The notes under the pieces: generated by a model | The model's input: only the letters and a program-made list of their open reading frames with translations | The model's database searches: none | Told to the model about the DNA's origin: nothing | Shown: one piece after another, positions 46,942 through 57,816 of the stretch | Layout of the letters: every line of letters starts with the position of its first letter | How positions within the stretch are numbered: the stretch's first letter is position 1 | NCBI RefSeq assembly: GCF_001605725.1 | Contig: NZ_CP011530.1 | Span: 434,001 to 498,000 of the forward strand | Length of the DNA stretch: 64,000 nt | From: Mycobacteroides immunogenum | GTDB lineage: Bacteria; Actinomycetota; Actinomycetes; Mycobacteriales; Mycobacteriaceae | Reading direction: 5' to 3' | Made by a program: the position numbers and the translations under genes

Positions 46942-47316
46942 ATGACGGTGAACTGGCTGGATAAGCCCGAGGATCACGACTACCAAGCGGCCACCGATTA
47001 CCTGACCTTGGTCGGCGAGGTCGATGTGGTGAAGCGGACGGTCAAGGCGCTGCGTAATGCGACGCTGGAGTACCGCAAGGCCAAAGACATCCTGCGGGCC
47101 GCGCACCTGGACATGCTGCCCAAAACCAATGCCCACGTGGCCCGAGACCTGGCCAAAATCGCCAAAGACAAGTCGTTGTCTCCGATCTTGCTGGTGCGCG
47201 GCGACGCCCGCATCGGGGCGCGGCTAGAGATCGCGGACGGCTACCACCGGGTGTGCGCGAGCTATCTGACCGACGAAAACACCGATATTCCATGCCATCT
47301 GGTCTCCTGGGCATAG
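46942..47316 (+). CDS. ParB-nuclease-like small protein, function unknown
   Basis: A 124-residue soluble protein. The C-terminal half, SPILLVRGDARIGARLEIAD followed by GYHRVCASYL, resembles the start of ParB/Srx-type domains, in which a conserved Asp-Gly-x-His-Arg element binds nucleotide. The N-terminal half is helical. It is too short to be a chromosome-partition ParB and has no DNA-binding helix-turn-helix. ATG 46942 is preferred to GTG 46933. It is four bases ahead of an antiporter gene, probably cotranscribed. Confidence 0.6.
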   Translation: MTVNWLDKPEDHDYQAATDYLTLVGEVDVVKRTVKALRNATLEYRKAKDILRAAHLDMLPKTNAHVARDLAKIAKDKSLSPILLVRGDARIGARLEIADGYHRVCASYLTDENTDIPCHLVSWA

Positions 47317-47320
47317 CCCT

Positions 47321-48553
47321 ATGACCGGATTCGGATTTCCGACGCTGGCGGTCATTGTCATCGTCGGCCTGGTGGGTCCGCTGCTCGCGCTGAACACGCG
47401 GTTGCGTATTCCTGTCGTCATCGGGGAGCTGCTCGCCGGAATCGTGATCGGACGCACGGGATTCGGCTGGATCGACGCGTTCGACCCCACGTTCAAGATG
47501 TTCGCCGATGTGGGCTTTGCGCTGGTCATGTTCGTGGCGGGCACCCATGTTCCGGTGGGTGACAAGACCATGAGGGCCTCGCTACCGAAGGCGGTGCTGC
47601 GCGCTCTGGTGGTGGGCGCGGTGGCCGCGGTGCTGGGTGTGCTGTTGGCCAATGTCTTCCACACCGGCCACGCGCCGTTGTACGCGGTGCTCATCGCATC
47701 CTCGTCGGCGGCGCTGGTGCTGCCGGTCATCGATTCGCTGGGCCTGGGTGGTCCTAAGGTGTTGATCACCACCGCGCAGGTCGCGATCGCCGATACCGCA
47801 TCGATTGTCTTGTTGCCCTTGGTGATCGACCTCAAGCACGCCCCTCGTGCCGCGGTCGGTGCGGTGGCGGTGGCGGCGTGCGCCGGCATTGTCTTCGTTA
47901 TCCTGCGCGCACTCGATCAGGCTGGGCAGCTGGACCGTTTCCACGACTACTCCAAGCAGCGCCGGGTGGCGATGGAGCTGCGCATCAGCCTGGCCATCGT
48001 GTTCGGGCTTGCCGCGCTGGCGGTAGAGACCCATGTGTCGATCATGTTGGCGGGGTTCGCTCTTGGCCTCGTCGTCGCGGGCATCGGGGAACCGCACCGG
48101 CTCGCCAAACAGCTCTTCGGATTCACTGAGGGCTTCTTCTCGCCGCTGTTCTTCGTGTGGCTGGGAGCGTCACTGCATGTGCGCGAGCTCGGTGAGAACC
48201 CCAAACTCATCCTGTTGGGGCTGGGCCTGGGGGCCGCGGCAGTGCTGGCACATCTGGTTATCCGGATCTTCGGTCAACCGCTGCCCCTGGGTGCCTTGGC
48301 CGCGGCGCAGTTGGGAGTGCCCATCGCGGCGGCAGCGATCGGTGAGCAGCAGCAGTCACTGATTCACGGTGAGGCTTCCGCGCTCATCCTCGGTGCACTG
48401 GTCACAATCGCCGCGGCAACCATCGGGGGCTCGCTGTACGCGAAGACATCCTTCGGGAATCAGTCAGGAGTGGCGAAACCCGAAGTTCCCGTGGATGACT
48501 CGGAGGGTTCCGGTGCTGCTGGTGGCGCGGGCGGCGGCGGCGCTGCGGGGTAG
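47321..48553 (+). CDS. CPA2-type cation/proton antiporter
   Basis: A 410-residue membrane protein with about twelve helices, matching Na+(K+)/H+ exchangers of the KefB/NapA group: PVVIGELLAGIVIGRTG, the discontinuous helix region AQVAIADTASIVLLPL with the ion-binding Asp, and FFSPLFFVWLGASL. There is no C-terminal RCK/TrkA domain; the last 30 residues are Gly/Ala-rich. These residues are encoded opposite the Pro/Ala-rich tail of the convergent RDD gene (94-base overlap). Start ATG 47321, five bases after the previous gene. Confidence 0.87.
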   Translation: MTGFGFPTLAVIVIVGLVGPLLALNTRLRIPVVIGELLAGIVIGRTGFGWIDAFDPTFKMFADVGFALVMFVAGTHVPVGDKTMRASLPKAVLRALVVGAVAAVLGVLLANVFHTGHAPLYAVLIASSSAALVLPVIDSLGLGGPKVLITTAQVAIADTASIVLLPLVIDLKHAPRAAVGAVAVAACAGIVFVILRALDQAGQLDRFHDYSKQRRVAMELRISLAIVFGLAALAVETHVSIMLAGFALGLVVAGIGEPHRLAKQLFGFTEGFFSPLFFVWLGASLHVRELGENPKLILLGLGLGAAAVLAHLVIRIFGQPLPLGALAAAQLGVPIAAAAIGEQQQSLIHGEASALILGALVTIAAATIGGSLYAKTSFGNQSGVAKPEVPVDDSEGSGAAGGAGGGGAAG

Positions 48554-49293
48554 GCCGGCTGCAGCTGCGCCAAGGCCCGGCGGTGTCGTTCGGCCAGCAC
48601 CGCGGCCAGCATGAACTGTGGCGGGGTGCCCGGCGGCGGTGGTGGTGCGATGCTGGCGAGCACATCGGTGGAAATCTGGTAGAGCATCTGATCGCGGGTG
48701 TGCGGCGCCAGCTGGCCGGCACGGTTGAGAAACTGGCGGGCCAAGTTGGCCTGATCGCTGGTGAGCCCGGACAGCTGTAGGCTCTGCGCCCACTGCTCCA
48801 GCTGCGGTGGCATCACCGGTGGCGGCGGGAGTTTGGGGCCGCGCTCGCTGATCACCACGGTGCCCGCGAAGATGTCACCGAGCCGCTTGCCGGTGGGCGA
48901 CACCATGCTGGTGATCACCGCGGGCGCACCCATGAACATGAAGATCTCCACCACGGCCGATAGCGCCCGGATGATGGCCTGCCGCAAACGTTCCGGGCCG
49001 CCGTCGTCGGATACCACCCGCAGTCCCATGGCCATCTTGCCCAGGGATCGTCCGCGGGTGGACATCTCCCAGATGACCGGATAACCCACCAGGGCCAACA
49101 CGGAGTAGACGATGCTGAGCGCTCCCACCAGCGCCACGTCGAACTGTGAGAGCGAGAACGCGACCACGAAGATGCCGCCATACAGCACGATGAGCTGGAC
49201 GAAGATGTCGATGAACGCCGACACCACCCGAACGGGAAGCTGGGCCACCTTGACGTCCAGGACGACCGCATCACCCGTCACCAGCTCCGACAT
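48460..49293 (-). CDS. RDD-family membrane protein
   Basis: A 277-residue protein. Residues 1-145 form an RDD domain: LPVRVVSAFIDIFVQ with the Arg and Asp-Asp-type residues, STRGRSLGKMAMGLRVV and TGKRLGDIFAGTVV, with three or four membrane helices. A cytoplasmic helical part follows, ending in a Pro/Ala-rich tail. It opens the minus-strand side of the MoxR cluster next to a divergent SpoIIM-like gene 26 bases away, as in the M. tuberculosis order (Rv3695, from memory). Confidence 0.86.
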   Translation of the reverse strand: MSELVTGDAVVLDVKVAQLPVRVVSAFIDIFVQLIVLYGGIFVVAFSLSQFDVALVGALSIVYSVLALVGYPVIWEMSTRGRSLGKMAMGLRVVSDDGGPERLRQAIIRALSAVVEIFMFMGAPAVITSMVSPTGKRLGDIFAGTVVISERGPKLPPPPVMPPQLEQWAQSLQLSGLTSDQANLARQFLNRAGQLAPHTRDQMLYQISTDVLASIAPPPPPGTPPQFMLAAVLAERHRRALAQLQPAYPAAPPPPAPPAAPEPSESSTGTSGFATPD

Positions 49294-49319
49294 GTATCGA
49301 GACTACTAGTATTTGCCAG

Positions 49320-50312
49320 ATGGACGTGGACGCATTTGTCGCCACCCATCGGGGGACATGGGACCGGCTGGAAGAGCTGGTCAGGCGCAGGCAAAGGTTG
49401 ACTGGTGCTGAGATCGATGAGCTGGTCGACCTGTATCAGAAGGTGTCGACACAGCTGTCCACGGTGCGGTCGGCCTCGGGCGATCCGGCGCTAGTCGGGC
49501 GGTTGTCGACATTGGTTGCCCGGGCGCGGTCGGCGGTCACCGGCGAGCATGCCCCGCTGTGGCGTCACTTCATCCGTTTTTGGACGGTGTCCTTTCCGGT
49601 GGTCGCGTACCGCAGCTGGCGTTGGTGGCTGGGTGCCACGGTCGCGTCGATGGTGGTGGCCGTTGCCGTCGGTATCTGGGTGATGCATTCAGCGGAGCTG
49701 CAATCGGTGATCGGCACACCCGATGAGATCGCGCAGCTGGTCAACGAGGACTTCGAAAACTATTACAGCGAGCATCCGGCCGCGGCGTTTGCCCTGCACG
49801 TATGGATCAACAACTCCTGGGTGGCGGCGCAGTGCATCATCTTTGCCGTGCTGTTGGGGCTTCCCATCCCGTACGTCCTGTTCATGAACGCGGCGAATGT
49901 GGGTGTGGCCGGCGGATTGATGATCGCGGCGGGACGCGGTGACGTGTTCTTCGGCCTGATCCTTCCGCACGGCTTGTTGGAGCTGACGGCGGTGTTCCTG
50001 GCCGCCGGCGCCGGAATGCGCCTGGGCTGGAAGGTGATTGATCCGGGTGACCGTCCACGCGGCCAAGTACTCGCCGAGCAGGGCCGCGCCGTGATGTCGG
50101 TCGCGGGCGGGCTGGTAGCGGTGCTGCTGGTGAGCGGCCTCATCGAGGCACTGGTCACCCCGTCGCCGCTACCGACCTTTGTGCGCGTTGGAATCGGTGT
50201 GAGCGCCGAGGCGCTGTTCCTGGCGTATGTGGTCGTCCTGGGCCGGCGCGGGGTGGCCGCCAATGAATCCGGCGATATCGAGAACGCCCCCGATTACGCC
50301 CCGGCTTCCTGA
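49320..50312 (+). CDS. SpoIIM-like (stage II sporulation protein M) membrane protein
   Basis: A 330-residue protein with an N-terminal helical cytoplasmic region (about 1-95) and five to six membrane helices. The SpoIIM-type core is visible: WINNSWVAAQCIIFAVLLGL, FMNAANVGVAGGLM and ILPHGLLELTAVFLAAGAG, with the conserved HG.LEL pattern. In non-sporulating actinobacteria this family accompanies RDD and MoxR/DUF58 genes; function is unknown. Convergent with the DUF58 gene, with three bases between stops. Confidence 0.85.
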   Translation: MDVDAFVATHRGTWDRLEELVRRRQRLTGAEIDELVDLYQKVSTQLSTVRSASGDPALVGRLSTLVARARSAVTGEHAPLWRHFIRFWTVSFPVVAYRSWRWWLGATVASMVVAVAVGIWVMHSAELQSVIGTPDEIAQLVNEDFENYYSEHPAAAFALHVWINNSWVAAQCIIFAVLLGLPIPYVLFMNAANVGVAGGLMIAAGRGDVFFGLILPHGLLELTAVFLAAGAGMRLGWKVIDPGDRPRGQVLAEQGRAVMSVAGGLVAVLLVSGLIEALVTPSPLPTFVRVGIGVSAEALFLAYVVVLGRRGVAANESGDIENAPDYAPAS

Positions 50313-50315
50313 GCG

Positions 50316-51665
50316 TCAAAGACGACCCGAGGCCTTCAGCGACAGATAACGGTCGGCAAGCGCCGGGGCGATCTCATCGGGTGGTGCGTCGACGACTTCG
50401 ACGCCCTGATGCCGCAACAGCGTCACGATGCGGCGGCGCCCACCACGGGTCCGTTCGGCAGCGGCGGCGTCATACACCTGCTCGACATCCAGGGATCTGA
50501 TGTTTCCTGGACCCGTGGAGTTTTCGGGCATCGCCATCTCTTCCACGCGGGGATCGCTGACCGCCGCCACCAGCAGATGGTGATGAGTGGTCAACTGGGG
50601 CAGCAGCGGTAGCAGTCCCTCCTCCCATGCGGCCGGGTTCAGGTCGGTGAGCAGCACGATCAGCGAGCGGTGCCGGGATTTGCGGCGGATGGTGGCCACC
50701 AAGTCGCGGGCGTCGGACTCGACGAGTGAGGGCTCCAGCGGAGCCATCGTGTTGACCACCAGGGGCAGCAGTTCGTTGCGCGAAGCTCCGGAGACCTGCG
50801 CCCGCACCGCGCGGTCGTGGGCCAGAAAGTCCACCCGGTCGCCCGCGCGAGATGCCAGTGCCATCAACAGCAAGGCGGCATCCATCGCCCAATCCAGCCG
50901 GGGCCATCCCGACGGATCGCCTGATGTCGGATCGACACCGATGCGGCCCGCCGAGGTGCGGCCGGTGTCCAGTACAACGAGGATGCGCCGATCGCGTTCC
51001 GGGCGCCAGGTACGGACCACCACATCATTGCGGCGCGCGCTCGCGCGCCAGTCGATGGACCGGACGTCGTCCCCCACGACATATTCACGCAGAGAGTCGA
51101 ATTCGGTGCCCTGGCCGCGAATCAACACAGGGATGGCACCCTCAAGCTCGCGTAGTTTGGCCAGCCGGGACGGCAGGTGTTTGCGGCTCAGGAACGGTGG
51201 CAACACCCGCAGCTGCCACGGCACATCATGGCGCCCCTGTCGTCCGGCGATGCCGAGTGGCCCGATCGTGCGCACCGTAACGACCGCGGGCTTGTGGTCG
51301 CCACGGCGCAGGGGACGCAGGGTGGTGATGACCTGACCGCGTTCACCGGAACGCAGATCCACGCGGTGCGCGCGCGGTGCCGCACGCATGCTCGGCGCCC
51401 AACTGTCACGTACCCAACCACGCAGCCGGAGGCCGGGGTTCTGGATCGCCAAGGCGATATCGGCGGATTCGCCGAGCCGGATGGAATCGGGTCCGGACCG
51501 GGTGAAGATGAGTCGCCGTGGGCTGGCCGCGGCGGCGATATCGACCGCGATCAACAGTACGAGCGTCAAAAGCAACAGCCAGAACAAACGAACAGGCCAC
51601 GGAGACAACAGGATCAGCAGCGCGCCGAGCAACGCCGCCAGTCCCGCGCGTCCGGTGAGAACCAC
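50316..51665 (-). CDS. DUF58 (VWA-like) membrane protein of the MoxR cluster
   Basis: A 449-residue protein: two N-terminal membrane helices (about 5-45), a beta-rich segment, and the DUF58 signature EFDSLREYVVGDDVRSIDWR followed by the von Willebrand A-like domain with ILVVLDTGRTSAG, where the MIDAS-like DxGxS is altered to Asp-Thr-Gly-Arg-Thr. The partner MoxR ATPase is directly upstream; the start GTG 51665 shares one base with the moxR stop. Such pairs act in chaperone-like complex assembly. Confidence 0.88.
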   Translation of the reverse strand: MVLTGRAGLAALLGALLILLSPWPVRLFWLLLLTLVLLIAVDIAAAASPRRLIFTRSGPDSIRLGESADIALAIQNPGLRLRGWVRDSWAPSMRAAPRAHRVDLRSGERGQVITTLRPLRRGDHKPAVVTVRTIGPLGIAGRQGRHDVPWQLRVLPPFLSRKHLPSRLAKLRELEGAIPVLIRGQGTEFDSLREYVVGDDVRSIDWRASARRNDVVVRTWRPERDRRILVVLDTGRTSAGRIGVDPTSGDPSGWPRLDWAMDAALLLMALASRAGDRVDFLAHDRAVRAQVSGASRNELLPLVVNTMAPLEPSLVESDARDLVATIRRKSRHRSLIVLLTDLNPAAWEEGLLPLLPQLTTHHHLLVAAVSDPRVEEMAMPENSTGPGNIRSLDVEQVYDAAAAERTRGGRRRIVTLLRHQGVEVVDAPPDEIAPALADRYLSLKASGRL

Positions 51666-52630
51666 TAGCGTGGCACCGGCACGGTGATGAGAATGCCGTC
51701 GAGCACCCGGTCGGTGGTGGCGCCCTCCAGTTCGGCCTCAGGGCGCAAACCGAGGCGATGACGCAGGGTCGGTCGGGACATGGCCTTGACATCGTCTGGC
51801 GTGACGTAGTTTCGGCCGGAAAGCCACGCCCAGGCGCGCGATGTCGCCAGCAGTGCGGTCGCCGCGCGCGGGGACGCGCCGAGTTGCAGCGAGGGCGACT
51901 GTCGGGTCGCGCGGATCACGTCGACTATGTAGGCGAGCACTTCCGGAGCCACCAGAACCCGGCCGACCGCGGCGCGCCCGGCCGCTAGATCGGCGGCGGT
52001 GGCTACCGGTGTCACCTGTGACAGGTTGCGGGGATCGAACCCGTGCGCGTGCCGCTCCAGGATGGCGATCTCTTGATCACGTTCGGGCAGGGAAACATTG
52101 AGCTTCATGAGAAAGCGGTCCAGCTGGGCCTCGGGCAGTTGATAGGTGCCCTCGTATTCGATCGGGTTCTGGGTAGCCGCGACGATGAAGGGATCGGGCA
52201 GCGGACGCGGCGTGCCATCGACGGTGACCTGGCGTTCCTCCATGGCTTCCAACAGTGCCGCCTGTGTTTTCGGCGGGGTGCGGTTGATCTCGTCGGCAAG
52301 TAGCAGGTTGGTGAACACCGGACCGGCGCGGAACTCGAATGCCGCCGTGCGCGCGTCGTAGACCAGGGAGCCGGTCACGTCCCCGGGCATAAGGTCGGGG
52401 GTGAACTGCACACGCTTGAATTCGAGGGACAGTGCTGCCGAGAGTGTGCGCACCAAAAGGGTTTTCGCGACACCGGGCACACCTTCGAGTAGTACGTGTC
52501 CGCGGCACAGCAGCGCGACCACCAGGCCGCTGACCACCGAATCCTGGCCGACGACCACGGTGGCGATTTGTTCACGCAATGCGGCCAGGGCATGGCGTGC
52601 GGCGTCTTCGGTGATAGTTGCCTGGGTCAC
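51665..52630 (-). CDS. moxR: MoxR-family AAA+ ATPase
   Basis: A 321-residue ATPase that, by family, helps mature metalloenzymes or membrane complexes with a VWA/DUF58 partner. Walker A GVPGVAKT at 50-57, Walker B LLLADEIN with Asp113-Glu114, ATQNPIEYEGTYQLPEAQLD and the C-terminal RNYVTPDDVKAM lid. GTG 52630 overlaps the DUF4350 stop by four bases and gives the standard N-terminus; the longer open frame upstream lies inside that gene. It corresponds by order to moxR2 of M. tuberculosis. Confidence 0.93.
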   Translation of the reverse strand: MTQATITEDAARHALAALREQIATVVVGQDSVVSGLVVALLCRGHVLLEGVPGVAKTLLVRTLSAALSLEFKRVQFTPDLMPGDVTGSLVYDARTAAFEFRAGPVFTNLLLADEINRTPPKTQAALLEAMEERQVTVDGTPRPLPDPFIVAATQNPIEYEGTYQLPEAQLDRFLMKLNVSLPERDQEIAILERHAHGFDPRNLSQVTPVATAADLAAGRAAVGRVLVAPEVLAYIVDVIRATRQSPSLQLGASPRAATALLATSRAWAWLSGRNYVTPDDVKAMSRPTLRHRLGLRPEAELEGATTDRVLDGILITVPVPR

Positions 52631-53766
52631 GAGTCGCGGACCTGCCTTTCTAGAATATCCAGTTGCCGAGCCAGATTGGTGAGTTGCTGATCGTCCGAAG
52701 GGACGGGGCCGAACAGCACATGGTGGATTTCGTGAGGATTGCCTCCGGTTCGCTGCGCCACGGTGGTGGTGATCACCTGCGGCGCCTCGTCGACCGGCAG
52801 GCCGAGCCGGCGCACGATTCGGTACTTGGCCGCTTCGCGCAACGAATCGGAGGCAAGGTCGCGGGCGCGGCGGGACCGATAGAGCCGGCCGCGACCCTCG
52901 GTGGTTTCCGAGGCCCGCACGACCACCGGAAGTTTTTCCGCAACAACGGGACCCAAACGGCGGCCACGCCACAGGGCAACGAGTAACACCACAAGGCAGA
53001 GCTGCCAGATGGCCATGCTCACCTGGTCCGGGATCAAGTCGCCCATCGATTTCGGTTTGGCGCTGGTACCGACCTTGGGCCGTTCGGGGATGTACCAAAC
53101 CAGATGCGAGGTTCTCCCGGCCAGATTCATGGCGAGCGCGGCGTTCCCCTGTTTGTCCAGTTGCTTGTTGGACAGCAGGGTGTCGTCACCGAGCACGGTG
53201 ATGGTGCGGTTGCCGTCCCGGTAGCGCAACAGTGTGCCGCCGTAGCAGCTGACGCGGCCGGGTCCCGGGTTGGTGAATGTGTATGTGGGGCCAAGATAGG
53301 TCTGAATCGTGCCGGCCTGTTGGACTTCCCGTAGATCGCAGTCGGGCTCGACGAGTTCGTCGCTGCGATAGGAGCTGACGCGCACCTGCGAGGCCAGTCG
53401 CGTGCGGGTATCGGAGTAGGGGGCCAGCATCAGGCGATCACCCGGTAGCTCTACCAGAGCGTCCAGGATGGTGTCGGAGAGGTGCCCGTTGTCCAGTACC
53501 AACAGTTGGCTGTCGGGACTCATGGCGGCGCGGACCTCGTCGATGGTGGTGGCACGCGTGACGGTGACACCGCGGTCACGAAGCAGCTGCGCCAGCGCGT
53601 GCCCGCCGCGCTGCGTCACGGCTTCGGGGTCTAGGTAGCCTTCCGGCCGAGGTGATTTGGCCAGCAGTAGCCCGGTAATCACGATGGCGGCCAGGGCGGC
53701 GATGACCCACAGCCAGGTGCGCCACCGATCCCGCAGGCGCGGTGATATTGCGGTAGCCGTCGTCAC
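52627..53766 (-). CDS. DUF4350-domain membrane protein
   Basis: A 379-residue protein with an N-terminal membrane helix (about 18-36), an extracytoplasmic GATase-like DUF4350 domain (YLDPEAVTQRGGHALAQLLR, LLVLDNGHLSD, ITVLGDDTLLSN) and a second helix near residue 255 followed by a cytoplasmic tail with LPVVVRASETTEGRGRLY. It is part of the MoxR cluster, coupled by four-base overlaps on both sides. The biochemical role is unknown. Confidence 0.84.
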   Translation of the reverse strand: MTTATAISPRLRDRWRTWLWVIAALAAIVITGLLLAKSPRPEGYLDPEAVTQRGGHALAQLLRDRGVTVTRATTIDEVRAAMSPDSQLLVLDNGHLSDTILDALVELPGDRLMLAPYSDTRTRLASQVRVSSYRSDELVEPDCDLREVQQAGTIQTYLGPTYTFTNPGPGRVSCYGGTLLRYRDGNRTITVLGDDTLLSNKQLDKQGNAALAMNLAGRTSHLVWYIPERPKVGTSAKPKSMGDLIPDQVSMAIWQLCLVVLLVALWRGRRLGPVVAEKLPVVVRASETTEGRGRLYRSRRARDLASDSLREAAKYRIVRRLGLPVDEAPQVITTTVAQRTGGNPHEIHHVLFGPVPSDDQQLTNLARQLDILERQVRDS

Positions 53767-54410
53767 CGCACTGCCTCCCAGCCCGTCGTCGCGTCGGACT
53801 CCGCGCCGGACACGAGGACCGGGGCGTCGCGGATGTGGTCATCCAGTTCGGCGATTCTGCGGTACGACTGTTCGGTGCCCGGGCGTTCTCCGTAGCTGAC
53901 GTCGTTGAAGATCTCGGCGCTGGCACGAAATTCCGCCGCCAGTGACGGCAATTCGCGTGCGCCATCGGTCGCCAGCTCATTGGCGGTGCGGCCCGGAACC
54001 GGGGTGAGGATCGTGCGCTCTTCGAGCTGGCGCGCCACGGCACGCAGGCGGTGCCGGATGGCCGACGTCCAGTCACCCTGGGATGCGGCGAGTTCCGCGG
54101 TAGCCCGGTGTTCGGCGGCGGTGAGTTCACCGGATTCGAAGAGCCCGAAGTCGGCGCCTCCCTTGGTTCGGACCGCACGGCGCGCGATGCGGATCAACAA
54201 CACCACCACCGCGATCACGATGAGTGCGGTCACGAGGATGGTGAACCAGCCGCCGGGCAGCTGACCGGCCCGAAACTCCAGGTAGTTGAGGTGATCGAGG
54301 ATCCAGTTGATCAGGCGGTCAATCGGTGAGGGGTGCTCGTAGATCGGTTTGGCGAGTTCGCGTTGGGCGGCTTCGGCCGCCGAGTCGCGGTCGATGTCGA
54401 TGGCCGGCAT
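53763..54410 (-). CDS. DUF4129-domain membrane protein
   Basis: A 215-residue protein: a short N-terminal region, a membrane helix at about 55-77 and a cytoplasmic C-terminal DUF4129 domain with ELTAAEHRATAELAASQGDW and AIRHRLRAVARQLEERTIL, then GRTANELA and FNDVSYGERPGTEQSYRRI. DUF4129 is often found fused to transglutaminases or beside MoxR/DUF58 genes. Four-base overlap with DUF4350; its ATG overlaps the stop of the upstream membrane protein by one base. Confidence 0.84.
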   Translation of the reverse strand: MPAIDIDRDSAAEAAQRELAKPIYEHPSPIDRLINWILDHLNYLEFRAGQLPGGWFTILVTALIVIAVVVLLIRIARRAVRTKGGADFGLFESGELTAAEHRATAELAASQGDWTSAIRHRLRAVARQLEERTILTPVPGRTANELATDGARELPSLAAEFRASAEIFNDVSYGERPGTEQSYRRIAELDDHIRDAPVLVSGAESDATTGWEAVR

Positions 54411-55618
54411 TACACCTGAACCGGGGGACGCGTGGGCAGCCAGAGGGAATCGGCGTCGATGCCCGGCTGGCCGAGGCGTTCGCGTGTTCTGGCCTCGGTC
54501 TGCAACACCAGATCCAGTGCCTCGGTACGCATCCGCTGATCCGTGTACAGCAGCACGTTCACTGCCGCCTTGAAGGGCAGGGAGATGACCTGCGCGATCA
54601 CGGCGCCGATGGCGGCCATGGCGAAGATGATCAGCATCTTGGGGCCGAGATTGTGGGTATCGCCGCCCGCGAATGCGGCGACTTCCCCGACAAGGACGAA
54701 GGGCATTCCGATGATCGTCGTTACGAACCCCACGATGACACTGGTGAGCAGCAGAATGCCCAGTAGGCGCCAGAAACCCTTGCGTATCAGGGAAACTGAT
54801 CGGCCGACCGCACCGAACACGCTCTGGTGTTCCAGAATGAGAACTGACGGAACAAGACTGAACACGGGGATCAAATAGAGGTAGAAGGCAAAGTAGCCGA
54901 GAGCCAGTAGTAATCCGACGGGGATCGCGCCGAGGGGGCCCACGGTCAACGCCAGGCCGGCCACTATGGCGACACCGAACCCGAGTACGACCGCGAAGAG
55001 CACCAGTTCGACAAGGGCCACGCCCAGCAGGGCCCAGATACGAGGTTTGGCGCGCTGCCAGGCTTCCTTGATGGTGGTGCGTTCACCGAAGACGGATCGG
55101 CCGATGGTCACGGTCAGCATTCCGCTCAGGATGATGGTGACCAGCGAGGTGACCACGGCGCCGATCACCTGGCCGCCGACGTAGCCGAGGCCAAACGCCG
55201 CGCCGAATGAGTCCTCGGTGTTCCTATCAAAGTTTGCCGCGCCGGTCAGGACGGCCGTGGCCGGTGCCGCCTGGATTCCGAAGATCAGCAGCTGACTGAC
55301 GATGACCATGATGGCGGTGAGGCCGATGGTGGTCTTGGGATTGGCGCGGATTGCCGCGATGGCACCGTTGTACAGCGAGGAAAGGTCGAGCGGCCGCAGG
55401 GGGATGACTCCTGGTTTTAGGGCAGGCGGCTCCGGCCTCACCCAATAGGGCACCGCCGGCGGATGTTGGTATCCGGGCGGCGGGGGCTGATATCCGAACC
55501 CCGGCGGCGGATATCCAGCCGCGCCGGCAGGAGGATAGCCAGGTGCCGCAGGAGGGTAGGCGGCCGGGGGTCCCGGGGGTAGCGGAGACGGAGTGACGCC
55601 CCCCTCGTCGTTGCTCAT
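54410..55618 (-). CDS. Pro-rich multi-span membrane protein (first gene of MoxR operon)
   Basis: A 402-residue protein. Residues 1-75 are Pro/Gly/Tyr-rich (PPAAYPPAAPGYPPAGAAGY), followed by about six membrane helices in a fold resembling the membrane domain of glycerophosphoryl diester phosphodiesterases (RPLDLSSLYNGAIAAIRANP) and ending LWLPTRPPVQV. There is no catalytic domain. ATG 55618 gives MSNDEGG; the open frame extends upstream with no support. It heads the five-gene minus-strand operon and corresponds by order to M. tuberculosis Rv3689. Confidence 0.8.
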   Translation of the reverse strand: MSNDEGGVTPSPLPPGPPAAYPPAAPGYPPAGAAGYPPPGFGYQPPPPGYQHPPAVPYWVRPEPPALKPGVIPLRPLDLSSLYNGAIAAIRANPKTTIGLTAIMVIVSQLLIFGIQAAPATAVLTGAANFDRNTEDSFGAAFGLGYVGGQVIGAVVTSLVTIILSGMLTVTIGRSVFGERTTIKEAWQRAKPRIWALLGVALVELVLFAVVLGFGVAIVAGLALTVGPLGAIPVGLLLALGYFAFYLYLIPVFSLVPSVLILEHQSVFGAVGRSVSLIRKGFWRLLGILLLTSVIVGFVTTIIGMPFVLVGEVAAFAGGDTHNLGPKMLIIFAMAAIGAVIAQVISLPFKAAVNVLLYTDQRMRTEALDLVLQTEARTRERLGQPGIDADSLWLPTRPPVQV

Positions 55619-55667
55619 TTCTCCATTTTGGCGGCTGGGAGCGTTTCTGGCAATTGCCTTCCGTTTT

Positions 55668-57724
<2,057 letters not shown>

Positions 57725-57763
57725 ACCTGCAGGCTATGGACGACGACCGACAGCTGGCCGGGG

Positions 57764-57791
57764 TTATCCACAACCGCGATGGCTATCCACA
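57764..57791 (+). promoter_or_regulatory. Two DnaA-box-like sequences
   Basis: TTATCCACA at 57764-57772 is identical to the classical DnaA box, and CTATCCACA at 57783-57791 differs by one base; both point the same way and begin 19 bases apart. They lie 40-67 bases upstream of the DUF222/HNH start. Two boxes are far too few for an origin; they could titrate DnaA or couple the gene to replication. Chance occurrence is possible. Confidence 0.45.
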
Positions 57792-57816
57792 AATTCGCCG
57801 AACCGCTTGTCGGATC

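Noticed and set aside
46933..47316. ParB-like protein considered as a plasmid partition gene
   Set aside because: Only the nucleotide-binding-like half is present; no helix-turn-helix, parA or parS nearby.
57764..57791. DnaA boxes considered as a replication origin
   Set aside because: Only two boxes, no AT-rich unwinding element, no dnaA/dnaN nearby.
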